Part shown: positions 63,164 through 64,000 of the stretch, piece by piece | Numbering within the stretch: position 1 is the first letter of the stretch | Layout of the letters: the number at the start of each line of letters is the position of its first letter | From: Pirellulaceae bacterium | GTDB lineage: Bacteria > Planctomycetota > Planctomycetia > Pirellulales > Pirellulaceae | Reading direction: 5' to 3' | NCBI GenBank assembly: GCA_019636375.1 | Contig: JAHBXS010000002.1 | Coordinates: 647,621 to 711,620 of the forward strand | DNA: 64,000 nucleotides | Made by a program: the position numbers and the translations under genes | Notes under the pieces: model-generated | The model's database searches: none | Told to the model about the DNA's origin: nothing | What the model saw: only the letters and a program-made list of their open reading frames with translations

Positions 63164-64000
63164 TGGCAGCGGATAACCGACAGGCCAACCGTATCCATTA
63201 TCTCGACAACTTGCGTGCCTTGGCGATGTTGCTGGGGGTCTATTTGCATGGCGCCCTGGCCTACGCCGAGCCTTCGCGTGCGATTTGGCTGGCCACAGAT
63301 CGAGCAGGGAGTCGGGTTTTGGACATGTCCATTTGGTGGATTCACCTGTTTCGGATGAGTCTGTTTTTTCTGTTGTCGGGGTACTTTGCCAAGCTGCTGG
63401 TCACTCGCCGGGGCCTGCGGGAGTTTGTTCGGAATCGCGGAATCAGGATCGCGTTGCCTTTTGTGCTTTTTTACCCCGTGTTGTTTGTCGCCTTGAGTGT
63501 TGTGATTGTGTTCGCCGTGTCATACGTGCAAGAACCACTGGGGTTGTTGGGATTGATTGTCGAGGTGGGACGAAATCCGGAGACAAGAGCAAGTGGCGCG
63601 ACTTGGAGCACCATTCATTTATGGTTCCTGTATTATTTGCTGATGTTCTCGCTAATAGCTGCGATGGCCAGTCGCTGCTCTTGGCCAAAATTTAGATGGC
63701 CCGTTTGGTTGTCGGGCCAGAGATGGTTGCTCGTTTTTGTTCCGCTGGTTTTGGTTCCGGGGGTGCTCGGAGGAGGAGTCCCCATCGCCGCTCCTGAGTC
63801 GTTTGAGCCAGCGTGGTGGCCGTTTTTGTTTTACGGATTGTTTTACTGGGCAGGTTGGTTGTGGTATGGGCGTGAGGAAACGCTGGAGCGTTGGCAACCC
63901 TGGTGTTGGTGGCTGGTGGGATTAAGTTGCGTGCTGTTTGTCCCCTACTACTCGATGCTCCCGGTGCTCGATATTGGGATGATCGAACAAGGCCAATATC
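63163..64000 (+). CDS. Acyltransferase family 3 membrane protein (partial)
   Basis: ATG at 63163-63165 overlaps the permease stop; the frame is open to the window edge (279 codons, C terminus missing). The opening RIHYLDNLRALAMLLGVYLHGALAY is the N-terminal catalytic motif of acyltransferase-3 proteins, whose conserved His here is in YLHGA. Then WWIHLFRMSLFFLLSGYFAKLL and several membrane helices. The family acylates extracytoplasmic sugars or glucans (OpgC, OafA). It shares the operon with the GntR-ABC genes, suggesting envelope modification. Confidence 0.88.
   Translation, partial: MAADNRQANRIHYLDNLRALAMLLGVYLHGALAYAEPSRAIWLATDRAGSRVLDMSIWWIHLFRMSLFFLLSGYFAKLLVTRRGLREFVRNRGIRIALPFVLFYPVLFVALSVVIVFAVSYVQEPLGLLGLIVEVGRNPETRASGATWSTIHLWFLYYLLMFSLIAAMASRCSWPKFRWPVWLSGQRWLLVFVPLVLVPGVLGGGVPIAAPESFEPAWWPFLFYGLFYWAGWLWYGREETLERWQPWCWWLVGLSCVLFVPYYSMLPVLDIGMIEQGQY

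Noticed and set aside
1..64000. tRNA or rRNA genes
   Set aside because: I searched by eye for the T-arm pattern GGTTCGAATCC and similar and saw none; this is not a full tRNA scan.

Overview
The window reads as a chromosomal segment of a planctomycete, most likely a Pirellulales-type member of Planctomycetota. The evidence is the mix of family types: a membrane-anchored prenyltransferase-like repeat protein, two PEP-CTERM surface proteins, a Ser/Thr kinase with a TPR tail divergent from an ECF sigma factor, FloA, long secreted proteins of no known family, and intergenic spaces filled with short GC-rich inverted repeats. Taxonomy is inferred from gene content only. I saw no rRNA, tRNA or CRISPR array.

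Layout. 1-8000: tail of a probable outer-membrane protein, a GNAT-like protein, cysteine synthase, a possible PD-(D/E)XK protein, a TANGO2/NRDE protein, FabH and the prenyltransferase-like protein. 8100-17200: panC and an enlarged lgt, an ECF sigma/anti-sigma pair, a conserved unknown, a Gfo/Idh/MocA oxidoreductase, floA with a small companion gene. 17200-23700: a beta-hydroxyacid dehydrogenase, sufS, a 2 kb group II intron and btaBA (betaine lipid synthesis). 23900-30900: an ABC exporter-type ATPase and permease followed by three secreted or membrane proteins, two of them DUF3299-like, then PIN-PhoH. 31300-42700: a PEP-CTERM protein, small secreted proteins, HIT, a Trm112-like protein, aguB-aguA (agmatine to putrescine), parDE, gamma-glutamyltransferase, a glycine-zipper protein and a methyltransferase.

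42900-51300 is the most system-like part: a four-gene overlapping operon of two DUF1538 membrane proteins, a PII-like protein and a CBS protein; then an SPFH protein paired with a divergent NAD-kinase-like protein; then a BlaI repressor and an M56 (BlaR1-type) peptidase behind a promoter that carries a perfect palindrome.

51400-54000 is a damaged zone: a remnant of a pRiA4b ORF-3 family gene, a complete IS256-family element with a 9-bp target duplication, and a gene split by an in-frame amber codon. 54000-64000 holds a membrane protein, a helical-repeat protein, a second PEP-CTERM protein, the kinase/ECF pair, a CPCC zinc-ribbon protein and a GntR(YtrA)-ABC transporter-acyltransferase operon that runs off the window.

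The genes serve nutrient and envelope physiology (phosphorus-free lipids, lipoproteins, polyamines, cysteine and Fe-S supply) with several separate regulatory modules. At least six families of short palindromic repeats are scattered between genes, and the group II intron appears to have landed on one of them.
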